Below the pieces are notes generated by a model. The model was not told the DNA's origin. It saw only the letters and a list, made by a program, of their open reading frames with translations, and did no database searches. A program made the translations under genes and the position numbers. Positions 32,159 to 41,139 of a DNA stretch of 64,000 nucleotides are shown here, piece after piece. The stretch is from CATQHS01 sp965203375 (GTDB lineage: Bacteria; Actinomycetota; Acidimicrobiia; Acidimicrobiales; Aldehydirespiratoraceae). Positions within the stretch are counted from its first letter, which is position 1. Every line of letters starts with the position of its first letter. The stretch lies in contig OZ241886.1 of NCBI GenBank assembly GCA_965203375.1, forward strand, positions 496,001 through 560,000. The letters are read 5' to 3'.

Positions 32159-33555
32159 TGGCCGCCGACGGCTACGTGGACCACGCCCCCGGCTATGTCG
32201 CCAACGAGGGCCCCAAGATCGTCACCGGGCGGTTCGGCCACGAGGACTCCTACACGCTGGCCCGCTTCGAGGCCACCGGCGGGTATGCGGGCCTGCGCCG
32301 GGCCCTGGAGACGACCCCGGCCGCCGTCCACCAGGAGGTCCGAGACGCCATTCTGCTGGGCCGGGGCGGGGCCGGGTTCCCGGCCGGGGTGAAGTGGGGG
32401 TTCCTGCCCCCCGGGCGGCGCCCCTACTACCTGGTGGTCAACGGCGACGAGAGCGAGCCCGGCACCTACAAGGACCGGCTGCTGATGGAGCGCGACCCCC
32501 ACCAGCTCATCGAGGGCTGCCTGATCGCCTGCTACGCCCTGGGGCTGTCGCAGTGCTTTTTGTACGTGCGGGGCGAGATGGCCCTGGCCCAGGAGCGCAT
32601 CGCCGCCGCCCTCAACGAGGCCTACGCGGCCGGCTACGCCGGCCGGGAGATCTGCGGCGCCGACTTCTCCGTGGACGTGGTGCTCACCTGGGGCGCGGGG
32701 GCCTACATCGTCGGCGAGGAGACCGCGCTCATAGAGAGCCTGGAGGGGAACCGGGGCATGCCCCGGCTCAAGCCCCCGTACTTCCCGGCCGCGATCGGCC
32801 TCTATGGCCAGCCCACCATCGTCAACAACGTCGAGACCCTCTCCAACCTGGGCTGGATCATGGCCAACGGGGCCGACGCCTACCGCGGCTGCGGCTCGGA
32901 GTCCTCGCCCGGCACCCGGATGTTCGCGGTGTCGGGCCACGTGCGGCGGCCCGGCGTGTACGAGGTGGAGCACGGGATCACCACCTTCCGGGAGCTGCTC
33001 TACGGCGACAACTTCGCCCGGGGGATCCGGGAGGGCCGGGAGCTGAAGACGTTCATCCCCGGCGGGGGCTCGGCCCCCTGGTTCTTCCCCGAGCACCTCG
33101 ACCTGCCGCTGGAGGCCAAGCCGGTGGGCGAGGCCGGGTCGATGCTGGGCTCGGGGGCGGTGGTGGTGATGGACGAGACCACCGACGCGGTGGACGCCGC
33201 CCTGCGCCTAGTGCGCTTCTTCGCCCGGGAGTCCTGCGGCAAATGCACCCCCTGCCGGGAGGGCACCACCTGGCTGGAGCGGATCCTGCAGCGGATAGCC
33301 GACGGCCGGGGCCGGCCCTCCGACATCGACCTGCTCCTCGACGTGTCCGACAACATCAGCCCCGGCCCCTACCCGGCGGCCTCCGACGAGGCCCGGGGCC
33401 TGGCCGCCGTGCCGTTCCCGCCCCGCCAGACCACCATCTGCCCCCTGGGGCCCTCGGCCGCCGCGCCGGTGGTGTCCACCATCCGCCGGTTCCGCTCCGA
33501 GTACGAGGCCCGGATCACCCGCCGGGACGTCATCCCCGTGCAGGCTGCGTCATGA
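32158..33555 (+). CDS. nuoF: NADH-quinone oxidoreductase subunit F
   Basis: 465 residues from the ATG at 32158 (TGATG overlap). The FMN/NADH-binding part includes GRGGAGFPAGVKWGF and VVNGDESEPGTYKDRLL. GAGAYIVGEETALIESLEG and PTIVNNVETL follow, and the N3 4Fe-4S cluster ligands are SCGKCTPCREG plus C in TTICPLGPSA. It oxidises NADH and passes electrons through N3 to NuoG. The residue stretch between CREG and ICPLG contains a roughly 20-residue insertion (NISPGPYPAASDEARGLAAV) relative to compact homologues. Complete gene. Confidence 0.96.
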   Translation: MAADGYVDHAPGYVANEGPKIVTGRFGHEDSYTLARFEATGGYAGLRRALETTPAAVHQEVRDAILLGRGGAGFPAGVKWGFLPPGRRPYYLVVNGDESEPGTYKDRLLMERDPHQLIEGCLIACYALGLSQCFLYVRGEMALAQERIAAALNEAYAAGYAGREICGADFSVDVVLTWGAGAYIVGEETALIESLEGNRGMPRLKPPYFPAAIGLYGQPTIVNNVETLSNLGWIMANGADAYRGCGSESSPGTRMFAVSGHVRRPGVYEVEHGITTFRELLYGDNFARGIREGRELKTFIPGGGSAPWFFPEHLDLPLEAKPVGEAGSMLGSGAVVVMDETTDAVDAALRLVRFFARESCGKCTPCREGTTWLERILQRIADGRGRPSDIDLLLDVSDNISPGPYPAASDEARGLAAVPFPPRQTTICPLGPSAAAPVVSTIRRFRSEYEARITRRDVIPVQAAS

Positions 33556-33635
33556 CCGCCCAGTCCGCCGCCGGGTCCGTGACCGTCACCGTCGCCGGGT
33601 CCGTGGCCGTCACCGGCGCGGGGGCCGCGTCATGA
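33552..33635 (+). other. Coupled spacer mini-ORF (27 codons) between nuoF and nuoG
   Basis: Starts at ATGA (33552), where the stop of nuoF lies, and ends at an identical gcgtcatgaccgcc context at 33628-33641 where nuoG begins. The two junctions are exact 80-bp-spaced copies. The interior is a Val/Thr/Ala repeat (GSVTVTVAGSVAVT). Confidence 0.55.
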
Positions 33636-36109
33636 CCGCCGAAGCGGGCGAGGCCCCCGCGGTGGAGATCACCGTCGACGGCGCGGCGATGGCGGCCGAG
33701 CCCGGCGAGCTGCTGATCGAGGCCTGCGAGCGCAACGGCGTGTACATCCCCCGCTTTTGCTACCACCCCCGGATGACCTCGGTGGGCATGTGCCGGATGT
33801 GTTTGGTCACGGTGGACACCGGCCGGGGCCCCTCCCTGCAGCCGTCGTGCATGGTGACGGTGGCCGAGAACATGGCCGTCGAGACCGAATCGGCCGCCGC
33901 GGTCAAGGCCCAGAACGGGGTGCTGGAGTTCCTGCTCATCAACCACCCCCTGGACTGCCCGGTGTGCGACAAGGGGGGCGAGTGCCCCCTCCAGGACCAG
34001 ACCATGTCCTACGGGCCCGGCGAGAGCCGGTTCGTGGAGGAGAAGCGGCACTTCGAGAAGCCCATCGCCATCAGCGCCACCGTCCACCTCGACCGGGAGC
34101 GCTGCATCCTGTGCGACCGCTGCACCCGCTTCGCCGACGAAGTGGCCGGCGACCCGCTGATCTCCTTCATGGGCCGGGGAGGGGCCACCGAGGTCAACAC
34201 CTTCGCCGGCGAGCCCTTCGCCTCCTACTTCTCGGGCAACACCGTGCAGATCTGCCCGGTGGGGGCCCTCACCGCCGATCCCTACCGCTTCAAGGCCCGG
34301 CCCTGGGACCTGACCGAGGCGGTGTCCACCGCCTGGGTGGACTCGGTGGGGGCCCGGGTGAGCGTGCAGTCCTCCCGCAACCGGGTGCTGCGGGTGCAGG
34401 GAGTGGACGCCGATGAGGTCAACTGGGGCTGGCTGACCGACAAGGAGCGGTTCGCGTTCGAGGCCCTCGACAGCGACGGCCGGCTCACCGGCCCGCTGGT
34501 CCGCGACAGCGGCGGCGGCCTGCGCCCGGCGAGCTGGGCCGACGCCGCCGCCCGGGCCGCCGAGGCCCTGGGCCGGGCCCCGGCCGAGCGGGTGGCCGTG
34601 CTGGGCGGGGCCCGGCTCACCAACGAGTCCCAGTACGCCTGGGCCAAGCTGGCCAAAGGGGTGATCGGCACCGACAACGTCGACGCCCAGCTCGACGACG
34701 GCCTGCCCCCCGAGCTGGTGCTGAGCCTGCCCCGGGCCACCATCGACGAGGCCTGCCGCCCCGGCGGGGTGATCGTGCTGCTGGCCGGCGACCCCAAGGA
34801 GGAGCTGGGGTCGCTGTACCTGCGCCTGCGCCACGCCGCGGCCCGGGACGGGGCTGTCCTGATCGAGATATCCCCCCGGGCCACTGGCCTGTCCGCTCTG
34901 GCCGCCCATTCGCTGCACCCCCGCCCCGGCGAGACGGCCGAGCTGGTGCGGGCGCTTCTGGCCGCGGCCGCGGCCGGGTCGGCCGACGGCGGGGCGGCCG
35001 GCTGCGACCGGGCCGCCATCGCCGCGGCCGCGGCCGCCCTCGACGGCGAGATCACCGTGGTGCTGGGCCGGGGGTCTCTGGCCGAGGCGGCCGATTCGGT
35101 GGCGGCCGCCGCGGCGCTGCTGGCCGAGCGGGGCTCGGTTCGGTTCCTGCCCGTGCTGCGCCGGGGCAACGTCAACGGCGCCCTCGACGCCGGCCTGGCC
35201 CCGGGCCTGGCCCCGGGCCGGGCCCTCCTGGCCGACGCCGCCGACCGCCTGGCTCAGATATGGCCCCGGGTGCCGGCCCGGCCCGGCCTGGACGCCCGGG
35301 CCGCGCTGAAGGCCGCGTCGGTGGGGGAGATCGACGTGCTGGTGCTGCTGGGCGCCGACCCCCTCAACGACTTCTGCGACCGGGCCGCGGCCGGCAACGC
35401 CCTGGAGGGGGCGGCGACGGTGATCGCGGTCGATCTGTTCGTCAACGACTCGGCCGCCCGGGCCGCCGACGTGGTGCTGGCCGCGGCCGGACCCACCGAG
35501 ACCGAGGGCGCCTTCACCAACATCGAGGGCCGGGTCAGCCCCATGGCCCAGAAGGTCACCCCCCCCGGCACCGCCCGGGCCGACTGGATGATCGCGGCCG
35601 ACCTGGCCCGCCGCCTGGGCGCCGACCTCGGCTTCGCCTCCCTCGCCGAGATCCGCTCCGAGATGGCCGAGGCGTCGGAGCTGCACCGGGCCCTGACCGA
35701 AGAGGCCCTGGCCGCCTCGCCGGTGGAAGGGGTGGTGCTGGCCGGGACCCAGATCCCGGTCCCGGCCATAGAGGCGCCGTTCCCGCCGGGCAGCCGGGAG
35801 CTGCGGCTGGTGGCCACCAGGGCCATGTACGACGACGGGGTGATGCTGCGCCACTGCCCGTCCAGCCGGGGCCTGGCCCGGGGGCCCGAAGCCCGCGTCA
35901 ATCCGGCCGCCCTGTTCCGCATCGACGCCCAGCCCTCGGCGACGGTGAGGGTCTCCTCCGCCCGGGGCCACATCGACGCCCCCCTGGTGGTGGACGAGGG
36001 GGTGCCGCCGGGGGCGGTGGCGGTGGAGTGGCTGGCGCCGGGCGCGCCGGCCAACGCCCTGATCGAGGCGGGCTCGCCCGTCACCGAGGTGACGGTGGAG
36101 GCCCGGTGA
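33632..36109 (+). CDS. nuoG: NADH-quinone oxidoreductase subunit G
   Basis: 825 residues. The N-terminal [2Fe-2S] ferredoxin domain carries CYHPRMTSVGMCRMC. The N4/N5 cluster region has DCPVCDKGGECPLQDQ, CILCDRCTRFADEVAG and QICPVGALTADPYRFK. A molybdopterin-oxidoreductase-like domain without catalytic cofactor residues follows from about residue 225. It is the electron wire of the peripheral arm. The extra N7-type cysteine motif was not noticed. Ala-rich segments in the C-terminal half (AAAAAGSADGGAAG) look like low-complexity loops. Start ATGA overlaps the mini frame; its own stop overlaps the next mini frame as GTGA. Confidence 0.95.
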   Translation: MTAEAGEAPAVEITVDGAAMAAEPGELLIEACERNGVYIPRFCYHPRMTSVGMCRMCLVTVDTGRGPSLQPSCMVTVAENMAVETESAAAVKAQNGVLEFLLINHPLDCPVCDKGGECPLQDQTMSYGPGESRFVEEKRHFEKPIAISATVHLDRERCILCDRCTRFADEVAGDPLISFMGRGGATEVNTFAGEPFASYFSGNTVQICPVGALTADPYRFKARPWDLTEAVSTAWVDSVGARVSVQSSRNRVLRVQGVDADEVNWGWLTDKERFAFEALDSDGRLTGPLVRDSGGGLRPASWADAAARAAEALGRAPAERVAVLGGARLTNESQYAWAKLAKGVIGTDNVDAQLDDGLPPELVLSLPRATIDEACRPGGVIVLLAGDPKEELGSLYLRLRHAAARDGAVLIEISPRATGLSALAAHSLHPRPGETAELVRALLAAAAAGSADGGAAGCDRAAIAAAAAALDGEITVVLGRGSLAEAADSVAAAAALLAERGSVRFLPVLRRGNVNGALDAGLAPGLAPGRALLADAADRLAQIWPRVPARPGLDARAALKAASVGEIDVLVLLGADPLNDFCDRAAAGNALEGAATVIAVDLFVNDSAARAADVVLAAAGPTETEGAFTNIEGRVSPMAQKVTPPGTARADWMIAADLARRLGADLGFASLAEIRSEMAEASELHRALTEEALAASPVEGVVLAGTQIPVPAIEAPFPPGSRELRLVATRAMYDDGVMLRHCPSSRGLARGPEARVNPAALFRIDAQPSATVRVSSARGHIDAPLVVDEGVPPGAVAVEWLAPGAPANALIEAGSPVTEVTVEAR

Positions 36110-36183
36110 TCCCGGCCGCCGGCCCGCTTCGCTCCGCCTTGGCGATCCCGGCCGCCGGCCCGGCCCCCGGGGAGGCCCGGTGA
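36106..36183 (+). other. Coupled spacer mini-ORF (25 codons) between nuoG and nuoH
   Basis: GTG at 36106 overlaps the nuoG stop (GTGA); TGA at 36181-36183 overlaps the nuoH GTG. The segment gcccggtgatcc occurs at both ends and gatcccggccgccggcccg occurs twice, so IPAAGP is repeated. A tandem duplication of the junction. Confidence 0.55.
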
Positions 36184-37448
36184 TCCTGGCCGCCGACCCG
36201 CTCCTGTCCGGCCCCGTCGGGTGGCCCGAGGTTCTCATCGTCGCCTTGAAGGTGGGGGCGGCCTTCGCCTTCCTGCTGGTGTCGGTCATGTTGATGATCT
36301 GGTTCGAGCGCAAGCTCCTCGGCGGGATGCACCAGCGCATGGGCCCCACCATCGCCGGGCCGTGGGGCATCCTCCAGACCCTGGCCGACGGGATCAAGCT
36401 CTTCTTCAAGGAGGACCTGATCCCGGACCGGTCCGACCGGTTCGTGTTCAAGCTGGCCCCCTACCTGTCGCTGGTGCCCGCCTTCTTGGTGTTCGTCATC
36501 GTGCCGCTGGGCGGCGACTTCGCCGGGAGTTCGGGCGGCGCGGTCCGGTGGTGGGGCCGCGACACCTACCTGCAGGTGGCCGACCCCCCGGTGGGGGTGC
36601 TGCTGTTCTTGGCCATGAGCTCGGTGGCCGTCTACGGCGTGATGCTGGCCGGATGGTCGTCGGGGTCGAAGTACCCGCTGCTCGGCTCGGTGAGGGCCTC
36701 GGCCCAGATGGTCAGCTACGAGGCGGCCCTGGGCCTGTCGGTGGCGGCGGTGGTGCTGATGGCCGGGTCGCTGTCCACCCACGACATGGTGCTGGCCCAG
36801 GCCGGGGAGGGCTACTTCGGGATCATCCCGTCGTGGAACATCGTGCTCACCGGCTTCGTGCCCTTCGTCGTCTTCGCGGTGGCCGGGACGGCCGAGCTGA
36901 ACCGCCCCCCCTTCGACTTGGTGGAGGCCGAGCAGGAGCTGGTCGGCGGCTTCCACACCGAGTACTCGTCGATACGCTTCGCCCTGTTCTACCTGGCCGA
37001 GTTCATGAACACCATCACCATGTCGGCCGTGATCGTCACCCTGTTCTTGGGCGGGCCGTCGGGTCCGGTGCTGATCGGCGCCATCGACTGGGCCTGGGGG
37101 ACGATCTGGTTCGCGGTGAAGCTGTTCGTGTTCCTGTTCGGGTTCGTGTGGGCGCGGGCCACCCTGCCCCGGTTCCGCTACGACCAGCTCATGGACCTGG
37201 GCTGGAAGCTGCTCATACCCCTGTCGCTGGGATGGTTCCTGTTCCTGGCCGCGCTGGAGACCGGCCGGGACCGGGGCTGGAACCTGGTGGTGGTCACGGT
37301 GGTCACCGTCGCCGGGTTCGTGCTGGCCGGAGCCCTGCTGGCCGGGGCCCTGGCCTCGGCCTGCCGCGGCGGGGACCGGTTCGACCCCGGCGACGGCGGC
37401 CCCGACCACGGCGGGCCCCGGAGCCGAGTCTCGGAGGGGGTGGGCTGA
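36180..37448 (+). CDS. nuoH: NADH-quinone oxidoreductase subunit H
   Basis: 422 residues with eight or nine membrane spans. Family segments are FERKLLGGMHQRMGPTIAGP, GILQTLADGIKLFFKEDLIP, DRFVFKLAPYLSLVPAF, GTAELNRPPFDLVEAEQELV and ARATLPRFRYDQLMDLGWK. It forms the quinone entry channel with NuoB and NuoD. The C-terminal about 50 residues (LASACRGGDRFDPGDGGPDHG) are an extra cytosolic tail. Start GTG chosen by GTGA overlap. nuoI begins one base after its stop. Confidence 0.96.
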   Translation: MILAADPLLSGPVGWPEVLIVALKVGAAFAFLLVSVMLMIWFERKLLGGMHQRMGPTIAGPWGILQTLADGIKLFFKEDLIPDRSDRFVFKLAPYLSLVPAFLVFVIVPLGGDFAGSSGGAVRWWGRDTYLQVADPPVGVLLFLAMSSVAVYGVMLAGWSSGSKYPLLGSVRASAQMVSYEAALGLSVAAVVLMAGSLSTHDMVLAQAGEGYFGIIPSWNIVLTGFVPFVVFAVAGTAELNRPPFDLVEAEQELVGGFHTEYSSIRFALFYLAEFMNTITMSAVIVTLFLGGPSGPVLIGAIDWAWGTIWFAVKLFVFLFGFVWARATLPRFRYDQLMDLGWKLLIPLSLGWFLFLAALETGRDRGWNLVVVTVVTVAGFVLAGALLAGALASACRGGDRFDPGDGGPDHGGPRSRVSEGVG

Positions 37449-37449
37449 T

Positions 37450-38175
37450 ATGGGCTACCTGAACGGGTTCGCGGTGACCCTGCGCCAGCTCTTCAAGCCC
37501 CGGGTCACCACCGACTACCGGGGGGGCCGGGCCAAGCCGGGCCAGCCCGACGCCAAGCGCCCCAAGCCCGAGCGCCTGCACGGCCGCCACGTCTTGAACC
37601 GCTACCCCGACGGGATGGAGAAGTGCATCGGCTGCGAGCTGTGCGCCGGAGTGTGCCCGGCCCACTGCATCTACGTGCGGGGCGCCGACAACGACCCCGG
37701 CAACCCGACCGCCCCCGGCGAGCGCTACGGCTACGTGTACGAGATCAACTACCTGCGCTGCATCCACTGCGACCTGTGCGTGGAGGCCTGCCCCACCCAG
37801 GCCATCACCGAGTCGAAGCTGTTCGAGTTCTCCTTCACCAACCGCGACGACGCCGTCTACACCAAGGCCGAGCTGCTGGTGGACGACGAGGGCCGGCCCC
37901 GCAAGCTGGACTGGGAGGACTGGCGCGACGGCGACGACGAGGACACCTCGGGGTGGATGCGGGCCACCTCCCCGTCGGGCGACCGCCGCTACGCGGGGGC
38001 GGTGGCCTGGTCGGGCGAGCTCGGCTACGGCGTTCGCCCGCCCGAGCCCCCCGACGACGAACAAGGAGCCGACGAGCCGCCGGCCGATGGCCGCGCCGAT
38101 GCCCCGCCGGCCGGCGGCGAGGGGGGCGAAGGGCTCGCCGGTGAGCCGACGTCCGACGAAGGGGGCGGCGGCTGA
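37450..38175 (+). CDS. nuoI: NADH-quinone oxidoreductase subunit I
   Basis: 241 residues. Two 4Fe-4S motifs (N6a and N6b): CIGCELCAGVCPAHCIY at about residue 59 and CIHCDLCVEACPTQAIT at about 102. The N-terminal amphipathic region GYLNGFAVTLRQLFKPRVT anchors it to the membrane arm. It relays electrons from NuoG to NuoB. The C-terminal roughly 60 residues are Glu/Asp/Gly/Ala-rich (DDEQGADEPPADGRADAPPA), a disordered acidic extension. Its stop overlaps the nuoJ ATG as TGATG. Confidence 0.96.
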   Translation: MGYLNGFAVTLRQLFKPRVTTDYRGGRAKPGQPDAKRPKPERLHGRHVLNRYPDGMEKCIGCELCAGVCPAHCIYVRGADNDPGNPTAPGERYGYVYEINYLRCIHCDLCVEACPTQAITESKLFEFSFTNRDDAVYTKAELLVDDEGRPRKLDWEDWRDGDDEDTSGWMRATSPSGDRRYAGAVAWSGELGYGVRPPEPPDDEQGADEPPADGRADAPPAGGEGGEGLAGEPTSDEGGGG

Positions 38176-38708
38176 TGGAGGCGACGGTGTTCATCGTCGC
38201 GGCGGCGGTGATCCTGGCCGGGGCGGTCGGGGTGGTCGGCAGCCGCAACCCGGTCCACTCGGCCCTGTTCCTGATCCAGACGCTGCTGGGCGCGGCGGTG
38301 CTGTTCGTGCTGCAGGACGCCCACTTTTTGGCCGCGGTGCAGGTGGTGGTCTACGCCGGGGCCATCGTCATCCTGTTCCTGTTCGTCATCATGCTGCTGG
38401 GCGTGGACCGGGCGGTGCGCCTCGAGGTCGAGCCCATCGCCGGCCAGCGGCCGCTGGCCGTGATCGTGGGGGTGGCCCTGGCCGCGGTGCTGCTCACCGT
38501 CACCGTGGTGGCCACCGGCGAGCTGGCCGGAGAGCACCAGGTGGCGGGGGAGCGGGCCCTCAGCAACGGCCTCAGCGACGTGGAGCGGCTGGGCCGGGTG
38601 CTGTTCAGCCAGTACGCGCTGGCGGTGCAGGCCACCGCGGTGCTGCTGACCATCGCCGTGGTGGGGGCGGTGGTGCTGACCCGCCGCCACTCCAGGGAAG
38701 AACCCTGA
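38175..38708 (+). CDS. nuoJ: NADH-quinone oxidoreductase subunit J
   Basis: 177 residues with five membrane spans. NPVHSALFLIQTLLGAAVLFV is followed by VQVVVYAGAIVILFLFVIMLLG, the conserved third span with the pi-bulge that links the quinone site to the antiporter arm. The C-terminal span is AVQATAVLLTIAVVGAVVLT. Normal length. TGATG overlaps join it to nuoI and to the following mini frame. Confidence 0.94.
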   Translation: MEATVFIVAAAVILAGAVGVVGSRNPVHSALFLIQTLLGAAVLFVLQDAHFLAAVQVVVYAGAIVILFLFVIMLLGVDRAVRLEVEPIAGQRPLAVIVGVALAAVLLTVTVVATGELAGEHQVAGERALSNGLSDVERLGRVLFSQYALAVQATAVLLTIAVVGAVVLTRRHSREEP

Positions 38709-38773
38709 TGGAGCGGGTCCGGCGGGAAGGAGTCCTGGTGGAGCGGCCCGCTTCCGGCGGGGGGGAGTCCTGA
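38708..38773 (+). other. Coupled spacer mini-ORF (21 codons) between nuoJ and nuoK
   Basis: ATG at 38708 overlaps the nuoJ stop; TGA at 38771-38773 overlaps the nuoK ATG, both as TGATG. The motif ctgatggagc / ctggtggagc appears three times (38705, 38737, 38770), matching the nuoK beginning. Confidence 0.5.
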
Positions 38774-39078
38774 TGGAGCCCACCACCGCCTGGTATCTGG
38801 GGCTGGCCGCGGCCCTGTTCGTGATCGGCGCGGTGGGCCTGCTGGTGCGGCGCAACCCGCTGGTGATGTTCATGTGCGTCGAGCTCATGCTCAACGCGGT
38901 CAACGTCACCTTCGTGGCCCTCGGCGCCCGCCTCAACGACGTGGGGGGCCAGGCCGCCGTCTTCTTCGTGCTGGTGGTGGCCGCGGTGGAGGTGGTGGTG
39001 GGCCTGGCCCTGGTGGTGGCGATCAACCGGCGCCGGGCCTCGGCCACCGCCGACGACCTGTCGGCCCTTAGGGGCTAA
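38773..39078 (+). CDS. nuoK: NADH-quinone oxidoreductase subunit K
   Basis: 101 residues, exact family length, with three membrane spans. The second span NPLVMFMCVELMLNAVNVTFVA carries the conserved glutamate (VELMLNA) and the third includes the second one (VAAVEVVVGLALVVAI). These acidic residues are on the proton path. The C-terminus ends with NRRRASATADDLSALRG. nuoL follows 18 bp later, one of the few non-overlapping junctions. Confidence 0.95.
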   Translation: MEPTTAWYLGLAAALFVIGAVGLLVRRNPLVMFMCVELMLNAVNVTFVALGARLNDVGGQAAVFFVLVVAAVEVVVGLALVVAINRRRASATADDLSALRG

Positions 39079-39096
39079 AGCGGGGCTGGGGCGGTC

Positions 39097-40974
39097 GTGG
39101 CCGAGTCGGTGTGGCTGATCCCGGCCTTCCCCCTGGCCGGGTTCGCGGTCCTGGTCATCGACCGCCGCCGCCGGGCCCGGCGCTGGTCCGGCTGGCTGGC
39201 CTCCGGGGCCATGGCCGGGGCCTTCGCCGCCTCCGTCGCCGCCTTCGCCGACCTGCTCCGCCGCCCGGCCGAGGACCGCCTGGTGACGACGAGCCTGTTC
39301 GAATGGATGCCGGTCGGCGACCTCGAAGTGAACGCCGGCTTCCTGGCCGACCCGCTCTCGGTCACCATGGCGCTGTTCGTCACCGGCGTCGGCCTGCTCA
39401 TCCACCTGTACTCGATCGGCTACATGGCCGGCGACGAGCGGTTCCGGACCTACTTCGCCTACCTCAACCTGTTCGCCTTCTCGATGCTGGTGCTGGTGCT
39501 GGGCGACAACCTGCTGGTCACCTTCGCGGGCTGGGAGGGGGTGGGGGCCTGCTCCTATCTGCTCATCTCCTTCTGGTTCGGCGACGAGGCCAACGCCACC
39601 GCGGGCAAGAAGGCCTTCGTCACCAACCGGGTCGGCGACTGGGGGTTCATGGTGGCCATCTTCGCCGTCTTCGCCGCCACCGGGTCGGTGGCCTACCTCG
39701 ACCTGTTCGAGGCGGCCGGCGACCTGCCCGCCCTCACCGCCACCGCCGTGGCCCTGCTGCTGTTCGTGGGGGCGGCCGGGAAGTCGGCCCAGTTCCCGCT
39801 GCAGCTCTGGCTGCCCGACGCCATGGCCGGACCCACCCCGGTGTCGGCCCTCATCCACGCCGCCACCATGGTCACCGCCGGGGTGTACCTGCTGGTGCGG
39901 GTGAACCCGGTGCTGGACGCGGCCGCCGCCTGGGCCCCCGACCTGATCGCCTGGGTCGGGGCGGCCACCGCCCTGCTGGCCGCCTTGGCCGCAGTGGCCC
40001 AGAACGACATCAAGAAGGTGCTGGCCTACTCCACCATCAGCCAGCTCGGCTACATGGTGCTGGCCGCGGGCACCGGCGCTTACGTGGCCGCCGTCTTCCA
40101 CATGGTCACCCACGCCTTCTTCAAGGCGCTGCTGTTTTTGGGGGCCGGCTCGGTGATCCACGCCACCGACGGCGACCAGGACATGCGCGGCTACGGCGGT
40201 CTGGCCAAGCTGATGCCGGTCACCGCCTCGACCTTTGTGGTGGGCTGGCTGGCCATCGCCGGGGTCCCGCCCCTCTCGGGCTTCTGGTCCAAGGACGAGA
40301 TCCTGGCCCACGCCTTCGACCGCCACCCGGCGCTGTGGGCCGCGGGGCTGGCCGCCGCGGTCGTCACCGCCTTCTATATGAGCCGCCTGGTGTTCATGAC
40401 CTTCTTCGGGCCGGGCCGCTGGGGCGCCGACCGCCACCCCCACGAGTCCCCGCCGGTGATGACCGCCCCGCTGGCCGTGCTGGCCGGGGCCGCGCTCATC
40501 GCCGGGGGGCTCAACCTCCCGTTCACCGGCGACCTGCACTTCTTGGGGCACTGGCTGGAGCCGTCGCTGTTCGGCCACGAGGCCCACCTGGGGCTGGGGG
40601 CGGGGGCCCAGTGGCTGCTGGGCCTGATCGCGGCGGCCGGAGCCGCGGCCGGGATCGGCGCGGCCTCGGCCTTCTACCGGACCGGCCGGGCCGACCCCGC
40701 CCGCCTGGAGCGGCCCGTGCTGGCCCGGGCCTTCGGCTACGACTCCGCCGTCGCCGGATTCGTGGGCGGGCCCGGCCGCCGGGGCTTCGAGGCCGTCGCC
40801 GCCTTCGACAGCGCGGTGGTGGACGGGGCGGTGGACGGGACGGGCAGGCTGGTGCGGGCCGCCGGGGAGAGGCTGCGGCGGCTCCAGTCCGGCTTCGTGC
40901 GCTCCTACGCCGCCATCGTCGGAATCGGGGCGGCGGCGCTGCTGTTCTGGTTCCTGACCAGGTCGACCCTGTGA
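39097..40974 (+). CDS. nuoL: NADH-quinone oxidoreductase subunit L
   Basis: 625 residues from GTG with about sixteen membrane spans. Family segments are FEWMPVGDLEVNAGFLADPLS, HLYSIGYMAGDERFRTYFAYLNLF, GWEGVGACSYLLISFW, GKSAQFPLQLWLPDAMAGPTPVSALIHAATMVTAGVYL (the key Lys/His helix), VAQNDIKKVLAYSTISQLGYM, and GAGSVIHATDGDQDMR. A long C-terminal amphipathic/lateral helix region precedes the last span. It is the distal proton-pumping antiporter-like subunit. Three chained mini frames connect it to nuoM. Confidence 0.96.
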   Translation: MAESVWLIPAFPLAGFAVLVIDRRRRARRWSGWLASGAMAGAFAASVAAFADLLRRPAEDRLVTTSLFEWMPVGDLEVNAGFLADPLSVTMALFVTGVGLLIHLYSIGYMAGDERFRTYFAYLNLFAFSMLVLVLGDNLLVTFAGWEGVGACSYLLISFWFGDEANATAGKKAFVTNRVGDWGFMVAIFAVFAATGSVAYLDLFEAAGDLPALTATAVALLLFVGAAGKSAQFPLQLWLPDAMAGPTPVSALIHAATMVTAGVYLLVRVNPVLDAAAAWAPDLIAWVGAATALLAALAAVAQNDIKKVLAYSTISQLGYMVLAAGTGAYVAAVFHMVTHAFFKALLFLGAGSVIHATDGDQDMRGYGGLAKLMPVTASTFVVGWLAIAGVPPLSGFWSKDEILAHAFDRHPALWAAGLAAAVVTAFYMSRLVFMTFFGPGRWGADRHPHESPPVMTAPLAVLAGAALIAGGLNLPFTGDLHFLGHWLEPSLFGHEAHLGLGAGAQWLLGLIAAAGAAAGIGAASAFYRTGRADPARLERPVLARAFGYDSAVAGFVGGPGRRGFEAVAAFDSAVVDGAVDGTGRLVRAAGERLRRLQSGFVRSYAAIVGIGAAALLFWFLTRSTL

Positions 40975-41139
40975 CGACAGGGGCGCGGTGGTGACGGACG
41001 CGCCGACTCCGACGATGGCGCCGGGCAGGCCGGCGGCGGCAACGGCTGGCACGCTGGCAGGGGCGCGGCGGTGACGGAGACGCTGGTGCCGGGCAGGCTG
41101 GCGGCGGCAACGGCTGCGCCGACAGGGCTGTTGCGGTGA
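40971..41139 (+). other. Chain of three coupled mini-ORFs between nuoL and nuoM
   Basis: Frames 40971-40994 (7 codons), 40991-41074 (27 codons) and 41071-41139 (22 codons). Each begins and ends on a GTGA overlap, the last on the nuoM start at 41136. gtgacggagacgctggtg at 41071 is identical to the nuoM start, and gtgacgga at 40991 is a partial copy; ccgggcaggc(c/t)ggcggcggcaacggct is repeated. Three successive tandem duplications have kept the coupling each time. Confidence 0.6.

Noticed and set aside
33530..36451. Long minus-strand reading frames opposite nuoG, and similar ones opposite nuoJ-L and nuoM-N
   Set aside because: They are antisense shadows produced by GC-rich codon bias. They show no protein family features, while the plus strand carries clearly recognisable nuo genes.
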